The notes below the pieces were generated by a model. That model ran no database searches. It was not told the origin of the DNA and saw only the letters and a program-made list of their open reading frames with translations. From NCBI RefSeq assembly GCF_051401765.1, contig NW_027480423.1, positions 9,796,001-9,860,000 of the forward strand: DNA of 64,000 nucleotides, written 5' to 3'. This document shows, one piece after another, positions 1-10,576 of this stretch. Every line of letters starts with the position of its first letter. Positions within the stretch are counted from its first letter, which is position 1. The position numbers were made by a program, and so were the translations under genes. The stretch comes from Calliopsis andreniformis (Eukaryota; Arthropoda; Insecta; Hymenoptera; Andrenidae).

Positions 1-7
1 TGCAATT

Positions 8-24
8 ATTCGTTTTATACGATG
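8..24 (+). other. CENP-B-box-like site (example in first monomer)
   Basis: attcgttttatacgatg fits the mammalian box nTTCGnnnnAnnCGGGn at 7 of 9 fixed positions (TTCG, A, CG); the last two G are replaced by AT. The same 17 bp occur in many A-type monomers at unit positions 49-65. It is also a short dyad (tcgt-tttat-acga). Protein binding is not shown, and plants are not known to have a true CENP-B. Confidence 0.45.
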
Positions 25-101
25 GAAAAGCTGTTGCATTTATTTTGTATTTTATGCTTCGGGCGTTGACGTCTAAGGCCCTAACTATTCAATCGGTTGC
101 A

Positions 102-130
102 GCAACGCCCTAGGGTGGATCCTAGGTTGC
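102..130. other. Conserved dyad at monomer junction (example)
   Basis: The left arm gcaac (102-106) and right arm gttgc (126-130) are reverse complements. Inside them ctagg (110-114) pairs with cctag (121-125 plus the adjoining base), giving about ten pairs with a 3-base bulge (gcc) and a six-base loop. CCTAGG is itself palindromic and appears twice. This example has loop gtggat. Confidence 0.6.
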
Positions 131-1889
131 CCGGAAAGTAGAAATGCCCATAACCTTCATACTGGTTGCAATTATTCGTTTTATACGATGGAAAAACTGT
201 TGTATTGATATTGTATTTTATGCTTCTGGCGTTGACTTCTAAGGCACTAACTATTCGATCTGGTGGAGCAACGCCCTAGAGTAATGCCGAGGTTGCCCGG
301 AACGTAGAAATGACCATCACTTTCAAAGTGGATGCAATTATTCCGGTTATATGATGGAAAGACTGTTGTATTTTTATTGCATTTTATGCTTCGGGCATTG
401 ACTTCTAAGGCCCTAACTATTCAATCTGTTGGAGCAACGACCTAGGGTGTAGCCTATGTTGCCCGGAACGTAGAAATGACCACAACTTTTATACTGGTTG
501 CAATTACTCGTTTTATATGATGGAAAAACTGTTGTATTTATATTGTATTTTATGCTCCTGGCGTTCACTTCTTAGGCCCTAACTATTCGATCTGGTGGAA
601 CAACGCCCTAGGGTGAAGCGTAGGTTGCCCGGAACGTAGAAATGACCATAACTTTCACATCGGTAGCAATTATTCGTTTTATACGATGGAAAAACTGTTC
701 TATTTGTTTTGTATTTTATGCTTCGGGCGTTGACTTCTAAGGCCCTAACTATTCAATCGGTTACAGCAACGCCCTAGGGTGGATCCTAGGTTGCCCGGAA
801 AGTAGAAGTGACCATAACTTTCTTACTGGTTGCAATTATTCGTTTTATACGATGGAAAAACTGTTGTATTGATATTGTGTTTTATGCTTCTGGCGTTGAC
901 TTCTAAGGCACTAACTATTCGATCTGGTGGAGCAACGCCCTAGAGTGAAGCCGAGGTTGCCCGGAACGTGGAAATGAACATCACTTTCAAACTGGTTGCA
1001 ATTATTCCGGTTATATGATGGAAAGACTGTTGTATTTTTATTGCATTTTATGCTTCGGGCATTGAGTTCTAAGGCCCTAACTATTCAATCTGTTGGAGCA
1101 ACGCCCTGGGGTGTAGCCTAGGTTGCCCGGAAAGTAGAAATGACCACAACTTTCATACTGGTTGCAATTACTCGTTTTATATGATGGAACAACTGTTGTA
1201 TTTATATTGTATTTTATGCTTCTGGCGTACACTTCTTAGGCCCTAACTATTCTATCTGGTGGAACAACGCCCTAGGGTGAAGCCTAGGTTGCCCGGAATG
1301 TAGAAATGACCATAACTTTTACACTGGTAGCAATTATTCGTTTTATACAATGGAAAAACTGTTCTATTTATTTTGTATTTTATGCTTCGGGCGTTGACTT
1401 CTAAGGCCCTAACTGTTGGATCTGGTGGAGCAACGCCCTAGAGTGAAGCCGAGGTCGCCCGGAACATAGAAATGGCCATAACTTTCACACTGATTGCTAT
1501 TATTCGTTCTATACGATGGAAAAACTGTTATATTTATATTGTACCTTATGCTTCTGGCGTTGACTTCTTAGGCCCTAGCAATTCGATCTGGTGGAACAAC
1601 GCCCTAGAGTGAAGCCTAGGTTGCCTGGAACGTACAAATGACCATCACCTTCACACGGGTTGCAATTGTTCCTGTTATAGTATGGAAAGACTGTTGTATT
1701 TTTATTGTATTTTATGCTTCGGGCGTTGACTTCTAAGGCCCTAACTATTCGATCTGGTGGAGCAACGCCCTAGAGTGAAGCCTAGGTTGCCCGGAACGTA
1801 GAAATGACCAGAACTTTCACACTGGTTGCAATTATTCGTTTTATACGATGGAAAAACTGTTATATTTGTATTGTATTTCATGCTTCTGG

Positions 1890-3651
1890 CGTTGACTTCT
1901 TAGGCCCTAACTTTTCGATCAGGTGGAACAACGCCCTAGAGTGAAGCCTAGGTTGCCCGGAACGTAGAAATGACCATCACTTTCACACTGGTTGCAATTA
2001 CTCCAGTTATACGACGGAAAAGCTCTTGTATATTTAATGTATTTTATGCTTCGGGCGTTGACTTCTATGGCCCTACCTATTCGATCTGGTGGAGCTATGC
2101 CCTACAGTCAAGCCTAATTTGCCCGTAACGTAGAAATGAACATAACTTTCACACTGGTAGCAATTATTCGTTTTATACAATGGAAAAACTGTTCTATTTA
2201 TTTTGTATTTTATGCTTCCGGCGTTGACTTCTATGGCCCGACCTATTCGATCTGGTGTAGCAACACCCTACAGTCAAGCCTAGGTTGCCCGGAACGTAGA
2301 AATGACCATAACATTCACACCGGTTGCAATTATTTATGCTATACGTTAGAAAAACTGTTGCATTTTTATTGTAATTTATGCTTCTAGCGTTGACTTCTAA
2401 GGCCGTAGCTATTCGATGTGGTGGAGAAACGCCCTAGAGTGAAGCCTAGGTTGTCCGCAACGTAGAAATGACCATTACTTTCATACTGTTTGCTATTATT
2501 CATTTTATACGATGGAAAGGTGTTGTATTTATATTCTATTTTATGCTTCTAGCGTTGACTGCTAAGGCCGTAGCTATTAGATGTGGTGGAGTAACGCCCT
2601 AGAGTGACGCCTACGTTGCCTGGAACGTAGAAATGACCATTACTTTCACAATGTTTCCAATTATTCATTTTATACGATGGAAAAACTGTTGTACTTATAT
2701 TGTATTTTATTCTTATGGCGTTGATTTCTAAGTCCCTAGCTATGCGATCTGGTGGAGCAACGCCCTAGAGTGAAGCCTAGATTGCCCGGAAAGTAGAAAT
2801 GACTATAACTTTCACATCGGTAGCAATTATTCGTTTTATACGATGGAAAAACTATTCTATTTATTTTGTATTTTATGCTTCGGGCGTTGACTCCTAAGGC
2901 CCTAACTATTCAATCGGTTGCAGCAACGCCCTAGGGTGGATCCTAGGTTGCCCGGAAAGTAGAAATGACTATAACTTTCACACTGGTTGCAATTATTCGT
3001 TTTATACGATGGAAAAGCTGTTGTATTTATACCGTATTTTATGCTTCTGGCGTTGACTTCTTATGCCCTAACTATTCCATCTGGTGGAACAACACCCTAG
3101 GGTGATGCCTAGGTTGCCTGGAACGTAGAAATGTCCATAAGTTTCACACCGGTAGCAATTATTCGTTTTATACGATGGAAAAACTGTTGTATTTATATTG
3201 CATTTTATGCTTCGTGCGTTGACTTGTAAGGCCCTAACTATTCAATCTGTTGGAGCAACGCCCTTGGGTGAAGCCTAGGTTTCCAGGAACTTAGAAATGA
3301 CCATAACTTTCACATCGGTAGCAATTATTCGTTTTATACGATGGTAAAACTGTTGTATTTATTTTGTATTTGGTGCTTCTGGCGTTGACTTCTTAGGCCT
3401 TAACTATTCGATCTGGTGGAGCAGAGCCATAGAGTGAAGCCTAGGGTGTCCGGAAAGTAGAAATGAACATTATTTTCACACTGGTTGCAATAATTCGTTT
3501 TATACGATGGAAAAACTGTTGTATTTATTATGTATTTTATGCTTCTGACGTTGTATTTTAAGGCCGCAGCTATTCGATGTGGTGGAGCAACGCCCTAGAG
3601 TGAAGCCTAGGTTGCCCGGAACCTAGAAATGACCATTACTTTCACACTGGT
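1890..3651. repeat. Heterogeneous satellite block with monomers of the 14-mer HOR type
   Basis: About 10.6 monomers of mixed type with no close full-length partner inside the window. Positions 2136-2800 contain diagnostic variants otherwise typical of the 39.8-59.0 kb HOR: a MNITF-type start context at 2136, cttctagcgtt near 2382 and 2546, atgtttccaatt at 2651 and ttcttatggcgtt near 2709. The same order of variants occurs at 39978-40440, so this block is probably related by descent to the ancestor of that HOR. No gene is present; the 83-codon open frame at 2136-2387 is satellite sequence. Confidence 0.7.
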
Positions 3652-5540
3652 TGCAATTATTCGTTTTATACGATGGAAAAGCTGTTGCATTTATTTTGTA
3701 TTTTATGCTTCGGGCGTTGACGTCTAAGGCCCTAACTATTCAATCGGTTGCAGCAACGCCCTAGGGTGGATCCTAGGTTGCCCGGAAAGTAGAAATGCCC
3801 ATAACCTTCATACTGGTTGCAATTATTCGTTTTATACGATGGAAAAACTGTTGTATTGATATTGTATTTTATGCTTCTGGCGTTGACTTCTAAGGCACTA
3901 ACTATTCGATCTGGTGGAGCAACGCCCTAGAGTAATGCCGAGGTTGCCCGGAACGTAGAAATGACCATCACTTTCAAAGTGGATGCAATTATTCCGGTTA
4001 TATGATGGAAAGACTGTTGTATTTTTATTGCATTTTATGCTTCGGGCATTGACTTCTAAGGCCCTAACTATTCAATCTGTTGGAGCAACGACCTAGGGTG
4101 TAGCCTATGTTGCCCGGAACGTAGAAATGACCACAACTTTTATACTGGTTGCAATTACTCGTTTTATATGATGGAAAAACTGTTGTATTTATATTGTATT
4201 TTATGCTCCTGGCGTTCACTTCTTAGGCCCTAACTATTCGATCTGGTGGAACAACGCCCTAGGGTGAAGCGTAGGTTGCCCGGAACGTAGAAATGACCAT
4301 AACTTTCACATCGGTAGCAATTATTCGTTTTATACGATGGAAAAACTGTTCTATTTGTTTTGTATTTTATGCTTCGGGCGTTGACTTCTAAGGCCCTAAC
4401 TATTCAATCGGTTACAGCAACGCCCTAGGGTGGATCCTAGGTTGCCCGGAAAGTAGAAGTGACCATAACTTTCTTACTGGTTGCAATTATTCGTTTTATA
4501 CGATGGAAAAACTGTTGTATTGATATTGTGTTTTATGCTTCTGGCGTTGACTTCTAAGGCACTAACTATTCGATCTGGTGGAGCAACGCCCTAGAGTGAA
4601 GCCGAGGTTGCCCGGAACGTGGAAATGAACATCACTTTCAAACTGGTTGCAATTATTCCGGTTATATGATGGAAAGACTGTTGTATTTTTATTGCATTTT
4701 ATGCTTCGGGCATTGAGTTCTAAGGCCCTAACTATTCAATCTGTTGGAGCAACGCCCTGGGGTGTAGCCTAGGTTGCCCGGAAAGTAGAAATGACCACAA
4801 CTTTCATACTGGTTGCAATTACTCGTTTTATATGATGGAACAACTGTTGTATTTATATTGTATTTTATGCTTCTGGCGTACACTTCTTAGGCCCTAACTA
4901 TTCTATCTGGTGGAACAACGCCCTAGGGTGAAGCCTAGGTTGCCCGGAATGTAGAAATGACCATAACTTTTACACTGGTAGCAATTATTCGTTTTATACA
5001 ATGGAAAAACTGTTCTATTTATTTTGTATTTTATGCTTCGGGCGTTGACTTCTAAGGCCCTAACTGTTGGATCTGGTGGAGCAACGCCCTAGAGTGAAGC
5101 CTAGGTTGCCCGGAACGTAGAAATGACCATAACATTCACACTGATTGCTATTATTCGTTCTATACGATGGAAAAACTGTTATATTTATTTTGTATCTTAT
5201 GCTTCTGGCGGTGACTTCTTAGGCCCTAGCAATTCGATCTGGTGGAACAACGCCCTAGAGTGAAGCCTAGGTTGCCTGGAACGTACAAATGACAATCACC
5301 TTCACACGGGTTGCAATTGTTCCTGTTATAGTGTGGAAAGACTGTTGTATTTTTATTGTATTTTATGCTTCGGGCGTTGACTTCTAAGGCCCTAACTATT
5401 CGATCTGGTGGAGCAACGCCATAGAGTGAAGCCCAGGTTGCCCGGAACGTAGAAATGACCAGAACTTTCTCACTGGTTGCTATTATTAGTTTTATACGAT
5501 GGCAAAACTGTTATATTTATATTGTATTTTATTCTTCTGG
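3652..5540. repeat. 22-monomer duplication, copy 2
   Basis: This is the partner of 1-1890 at offset 3651. The first 1449 bp (3652-5100) retain the rare variants of copy 1, so the duplication is recent. Its right part (about 4980-5530) is itself copied at about 6470-7022 (offset near 1492, nine monomers), so copy 2 was involved in a further exchange after or alongside the 22-monomer event. Confidence 0.83.
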
Positions 5541-5820
5541 CGTTCACTTCTTAGGCCCTAACTATTCGATCTGGTGGAACAACGCCCTAGGGTGAAGCGT
5601 AGGTTGCCCGGAACGTAGAAATGACCATAACTTTTACACTGGTAGCAATTATTCGTTTTATACAATGGAAAAACTGTTCTATTTATTTTGTATTTTATGC
5701 TTCGGGCGTTGACTTCTAAGGCCCTAACTGTTGGATCTGGTGGAGCAACGCCCTAGAGTGAAGCCTAGGTTGCCCGGAACGTAGAAATGACCATAACATT
5801 CACACTGATTGCTATTATTC
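5541..5820. repeat. Junction segment, copied five monomers later
   Basis: The stretch starting cgttcacttcttagg at 5541 recurs at 6369 (offset 828, five monomers minus 2 bp), including the rare gaagcgtagg and ctgttggatctgg variants. The 2-bp deficit is explained by single-base losses in the intervening units: ttgccggaacg near 6269 has one c fewer than the usual ttgcccggaacg, and the region near 6315 is also altered. Confidence 0.7.
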
Positions 5821-7560
5821 GTTTTATACGATGGAAAAGCTGTTGTATTTATATTGTATTTTATGCTTCGGGCGTTGACGTCTAAGGCCCTAACTATTCA
5901 ATCGGTTGCAGCAACGCCCTAGGGTGGATCCTGGGTTGCCCGGAAAGTAGAAATGACCATAACCTTCATACTGGTTGCAATTATTCGTTTTATACGATGG
6001 AAAAACTGTTGTATTGATATTGTATTTTATGCTACTGGCGTTGATTTCTAAGGCACTAACTATTCGATCTGGTGGAGCAACGCCCTAGAGTGATGCCGAG
6101 GTTGCCCGGAACGTAGAAATGACCATCACTTTCAAACTGGTTGCAATTATTCCGGTTATATGAAGGAAAGACTGTTGTATTTTTATTGCATTTTATGCTT
6201 CGGGCATTGGCTTCTAAGGCCCTAACTATTCAATCTGTTGGAGCAACGCCCTAGGGTGTAGCCTAGGTTGCCGGAACGTAGAAATGACCACAACTTTTAT
6301 ACTGGTTGCAATTACTGTTTAATATGATGGAAAAACTGTTGTATTTATATTGTATTTTATGCTTCTGGCGTTCACTTCTTAGGCCCTAACTATTCGATCT
6401 GGTGGAACAACGCCCTAGGGTGAAGCGTAGGTTGCCCGGAACGTAGAAATGACCATAACTTTTACACTGGTAGCAATTATTCGTTTTATACAATGGAAAA
6501 ACTGTTCTATTTATTTTGTATTTTATGCTTCGGGCGTTGACTTCTAAGGCCCTAACTGTTGGATCTGGTGGAGCAACGCCCTAGAGTGAAGCCTAGGTTG
6601 CCCGGAACGTAGAAATGACCATAACATTCACACTGATTGCTATTATTCGTTCTATACGATGGAAAAACTGTTATATTTATTTTGTATCTTATGCTCCTGG
6701 CGGTGACTTCTTAGGCCCTAGCAATTCGATCTGGTGGAACAACGCCCTAGAGTGAAGCCTAGGTTGCCTGGAACGTACAAATGACAATCACCTTCACACG
6801 GGTTGCAATTGTTCCTGTTATAGTGTGGAAAGACTGTTGTATTTTTATTGTATTTTATGCTTCGGGCGTTGACTTCTAAGGCCCTAACTATTCGATCTGG
6901 TGGAGCAACGCCATAGAGTGAAGCCTAGGTTGCCCGGAACGTAGAAATGACCAGAACTTTCTCACTGGTTGCTATTATTAGTTTTATACGATGGAAAAAC
7001 TGTTATATTTATATTGTATTTTATGCTTCTGGCGTTTACTTCTTAGGCCCTATCTATTCGATCTGGTGGAGCAACACCCTACAGTGAAGCCTAGGTTGCC
7101 CGGAACGTAGATATGACCATAACCTTCACACAGGTTGCAATTATTCGTTTTCTACGATGGAAAGGCTGTTGAATTTAAATTGTATTTCATCCTTCCGGTG
7201 TTGACTTCTTAGACCCTAACTCTTCGATCTGGTGGAGCAGCGCTTCAGAGATAAGTCTAGGATGCCCGAAACGTCGAAATGATCGTTACTTTCGCACTGG
7301 TTGCAATTAGTCATGCTATACAATGGAAAAATTGTTGTATTTATACTGTATTTTATGCTTCTGTCGTTGACTTCTAAGGCCGCAGCTATTCGATTTGGTG
7401 GAGCAACGCCCTAGAGTGAAGCCTAGGTTTCCCGGAACGTAGAAATGCCCATTACTTTCACACTGGTTGCAATTATTAGTTTTATACGATGGAAAAACTG
7501 TTCTATTTATTTTGTATTTTATGCTTCGGGCGTTGACTTCTAAGGCCCTAACTATTCAAC
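5821..7560. repeat. Shared 1.7-kb satellite block, copy 1 of 3
   Basis: This block corresponds to 18767-20508 (offset 12946 rising to 12948) and again to about 24080-25823. Shared rare variants in order are gttgacgtctaagg, atgctactggcgttgattt, gcattggcttct, the gttatagtgtgg monomer, gttttctacgatgg, and the divergent aagtctaggatgcccgaaacg monomer. This copy lacks two single bases that are present in the others. It contains no gene. Confidence 0.82.
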
Positions 7561-7754
7561 CTGTTGGAGCAACGCCCTAGCGTGAAGCCTAGGTTGCCCG
7601 GAAAGTAGAAATGACCATACCTTTCATACTGGTTGCAATTATTTGTTTTTTACGATGGAAAAGCTGTTGTATTTATACCGTATTTTATGTTTCTGGCGTT
7701 GACTTCTTATGCCCTAACTATTCCATCTGGTGGAACAACGCCCTAGGGTGAAGC
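7561..7754. repeat. Satellite spacer between duplicated blocks
   Basis: About 1.2 ordinary monomers (gttatttataccgtatttta variant) linking the 1.7-kb block to the next duplication. A similar monomer pair occurs at about 22370-22520 directly before another duplicated segment. Confidence 0.6.
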
Positions 7755-7900
7755 CTGGGTTTCCCGGAACGTAGAAATGACCATAACTTTCACGCCGGTA
7801 GCAATTATTCGTTTTATACGATGGAAAAACTGTTCTATTTATTTTGTATTTTATGCTTCGGGCGTTGACTTCTGAGGCCCTAACTATTCAATCTGTTGGA

Positions 7901-7929
7901 GCAACGCCCTAGGGTGAAGCCTAGGTTGC
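7901..7929. other. Conserved dyad at monomer junction, consensus form
   Basis: Arms gcaac (7901-7905) and gttgc (7925-7929), inner arms ctagg and cctag, loop gtgaag. The commoner gagtgaag version of the junction loses one of the inner pairs. The dyad spans unit positions 143-166 and 1-5. Confidence 0.6.
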
Positions 7930-8258
7930 CCGGAAAGTAGAAATAACCACAACTTTCACACTGGTAGCAATTATTCGTTTTATACGATGGAAAAACTGTT
8001 CTATTTATTTTGTATTTTATGCTTCGGGCGTTGACTTCTAAGGCCCTAACTATTCAATCTGTTGGAGGAACGCCCTAGGGTGAAGCCTAGGTTGCCCGGA
8101 AAGTAGAAATAACCACAACTTTCACACTGGTAGCAATTATTCTTTTTATAGAATGGAAAAACTGTTCTATTTATTTTGTAGTTTATGCTTCGGGCGTTGA
8201 CTTCTAAGGCCCTAACTATTCGATCTGGTGGTGCAACGCCCTGGAGTGAGGCCTAGGT
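7927..8258. repeat. Two near-identical adjacent monomers
   Basis: The monomers beginning near 7927 and 8093 share the unusual gaaataaccacaactttc stretch, the gtagcaattattc start and a tctatttattttgta core. The corresponding place near 10740 has only one such monomer. This is a single-monomer gain, the smallest step visible in the window. Confidence 0.7.
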
Positions 8259-8289
8259 TGCCCGGAACGTAGAAATGACCATAATTTTC

Positions 8290-10240
8290 ACACTGGATGC
8301 AATTACTCTTTTTATACAATGGAAAAACTGTTGTATCTATATTGTATTTTATGCTTCTGGCGTTGACTTCTAAGGCCGTAGCTATTCGATGTGGTGGAGC
8401 AACGCCCTAGATTGAAGCCTAGGTTGACGGGAACGTAGACATGACCATATCATTCAAACTGGTTGCAATTATTCCTGTTATACGATGGAACAGCTGGTGC
8501 ATTCATATCGTATTTTATGTCTCTGGCGTTGACTTCTTAGGACCTAACTATTCTATCTGGTGGAGCAATGCCATAGAGTGAAACGTAGGTTGCCCAGAAC
8601 GTAGAAATGACCATTCGTTTCACACTGGTTGCAATTATTCCTCTTATACGATGGTAAAACTGTTGTATTTTTATTGTATTTTATGCTTCTGGCGTTGAAT
8701 GCTAAGTCCATAGCTATTCGATCTGGTGGAGCAACGCCCTAGAGTGAAGCCTAGGTTGCCCGGAACGTAGAAATGACCATAACTTTCACACTGGTTGCAA
8801 TTATTCGTTTTATACGACGGAAAAGCTGTGGTATTTATATCGTATTTTATGCTTCGGGCATTGACTTCTAAGGCCCTAACTATTCGATCTGGTTTAGCAA
8901 CACGCTAGGGTGTAGCCAAGCTGGCTCGGAACGTAGGACATACCATTACCTTCACACTGGTTGCAATTATTCCTGTTATACGATGGATAAATTGTTGCAT
9001 CTTTATTGTATTTTATGCTTCTGGCGTTGACTTCTAAGTCCCTAACTATTCGATCTGGTGGAGCAACGCACTAGAGTGAAGCCTAGGTTGCTCGGAATGT
9101 AGAAATGTCCATAACTTTCACACTGGTTGCAATTATACGTTTTATACGATGGAAAAGCTGTTGTATTTTTATTGCATTTTATGCTTCGGGCGTTGACTTC
9201 TAAGGCCCTAACTATTCAACCTGTTGGGCCAACGCCCTAGCGAGAAGCCTAGGTTGCCCGGAAAGTAGAAATGACCATAACTTTCGTACTGGTCGCAATT
9301 ATTCGTTTTATAGGATGGAAAAGCTGTTGTATTTATTTTGTATTTTATGCTTCGGGCATTGACTTCTAAGGCCCTAACTATTCGATCTGGTTTAGCAACA
9401 CCCTAGGGTGTAGCCAAGCTGGCTCGGAACGTAGGACATACCATTACCTTCACACTGGTTGCAATTATTCGTTTTATACGATGGAAAAACTGTTGTATTT
9501 ATATTGTATTTTATGCTTGTGGCGCTAACTTCTAGGGCACTAACTATTCGATCTGGTGGAGCAGCGCCCTAGGGTGAAGCCTAGGTTGCCCGGAACGTAG
9601 AAATGACCATAACATTCACACCGGTTGCAATTATTCGTTTTATACGATGGAAAAGCTGTTGTATTAATATTGCATTTTATGCTTCTGGCGTTGACTTCTT
9701 AGGACCTAACTACTCGATCTGGTGGAGTAATGCCTCACAGTTAAGTCTAGGATGCCCGAAACGCCGAAATGATCATTACTTTCACACTGGTAGCAATTAT
9801 TCATGCTATACGATGGAAAAAATGTTGCATTCTTCTTGTATTTCCTGGTTCTGGCTTCGACTTCTAAGGTCCTAGCTATTCGATCTGGTGGAGCAACGTC
9901 CAAGAGTGAAGCCTAGGTTGCCCGGAACGTAGAAATGTCCAGAACTTTCACACTGGTTGCTATTATTCGTTTTATACGATTGTAAAGCTGTTGCATCTTT
10001 GTTGTATTTTATGCTTCGAGCGTTGACTTCTAAGGCCCTAACTATTCCATCTGGTGGAACAACGCCCTAGGGTGAAGCCTAGGTTGCCCGGAACGTAGAA
10101 ATGACCATAACTTTCACATCGGTAGCAATTATTCGTTTTATACGATGGAAAAACTGTTGTATTGATATTGTAATTTATGCTTCTGGCGTTGCCTTCTGAG
10201 GCACTAACTATTAGATCTGGTGGAGCAACGCCCTAGAGTG
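8290..10240. repeat. 29-monomer-offset duplication, copy 1
   Basis: Corresponds to 13104-15054 at a constant offset of 4814 (29 x 166). Landmarks are tttatacaatgg near 8321, gatgctaagtccatagc near 8700, two gtagccaagctggctcgg monomers, the gtcgcaatt monomer near 9293 and the aagtctaggatgcccg monomer near 9750. Its right part (about 9250-10240) recurs a third time at about 30500-31480. The open frames at 9603-9875 (plus) and 9706-9903 (minus) overlap each other and are repeat sequence. Confidence 0.85.
8914..8926. other. Replacement hairpin in divergent junction type
   Basis: agccaagctggct is a perfect 5-bp inverted repeat with a three-base loop (agcca-agc-tggct). It occurs in monomers whose junction has changed to gtttagcaacaccctag and gctggctcgg, where the usual gttgc arm is lost. 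The type recurs at about 9412, 13727, 14226, 21200, 26514, 30662 and 34808, among others; in the 14-mer HOR it has become agccaagcttgct, creating HindIII sites. Confidence 0.6.
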
Positions 10241-10576
10241 ATGCCGAGGTTGCCCGGAACGTAGAAATGACCATCACTTTCAAACTGGTTGCAATTATTC
10301 CGTTTATATGATGGAAAGACTGTTGTATTTTTATTGGATTTTATGCTTCGGGCATTGACTTCTAAGGCACTAACTATGAAATCTGTTGTAGCAACGCCCT
10401 AGGGTGTAGCCTTGATTGCCCGGAAAGTAGAAATGTCCACAACTTTCATACAGGTTGCTATTATTCGTCTTATACGATGGAAAAACTGTTATATTTATAT
10501 TGTATTTTATGCTTCTGGCGGTGCCTTCTTAGGCCCTAAGTGTTCGATCTGGTGGAGCAACGCCCTCGGGTGAAGC
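10241..10576. repeat. Satellite link between duplicated blocks
   Basis: Two monomers (gatgccgagg, then tatgaaatctgttgtagc, then cttatacgatgg with ggcggtgccttctt). The same monomer series is found at about 16720-17020, 28840-29140, 29830-30140 and 31490-31790, so it is a recurrent cassette rather than unique sequence. Confidence 0.7.

Larger units (their letters stand above)
1..1890. repeat. 22-monomer duplication, copy 1
   Basis: Positions 1-1449 correspond to 3652-5100 at a constant offset of 3651 bp (22 x 166 minus 1) and look identical or almost identical by eye. Shared rare variants include gcatttattttg near 37, gtaatgccga near 281 and aaagtggatg near 317. From about 1450 to 1890 the match continues with visible substitutions (gaggtcgccc against taggttgccc) and then fades. 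The copy is already running at base 1, so it extends left of the window. Confidence 0.85.
7755..9265. repeat. 16/18-monomer duplication, copy 1
   Basis: Matches 10577-12253. The offset is 2822 (17 monomers) at the start, 2656 (16 monomers) from about 8141 and 2988 (18 monomers) from about 8773. The changes are exact monomer steps: this copy carries one extra monomer near 7927-8092, and the partner carries two extra monomers near 11430-11762. Whole-monomer steps are what unequal exchange between aligned repeats produces. Confidence 0.83.

Noticed and set aside
9603..9903. Overlapping plus (90-codon) and minus (65-codon) open frames, also at 14417 and 30852
   Set aside because: Both strands are open over the same repeat, and the related copy near 28200 has an extra base that breaks the plus frame. 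This is chance openness within satellite.
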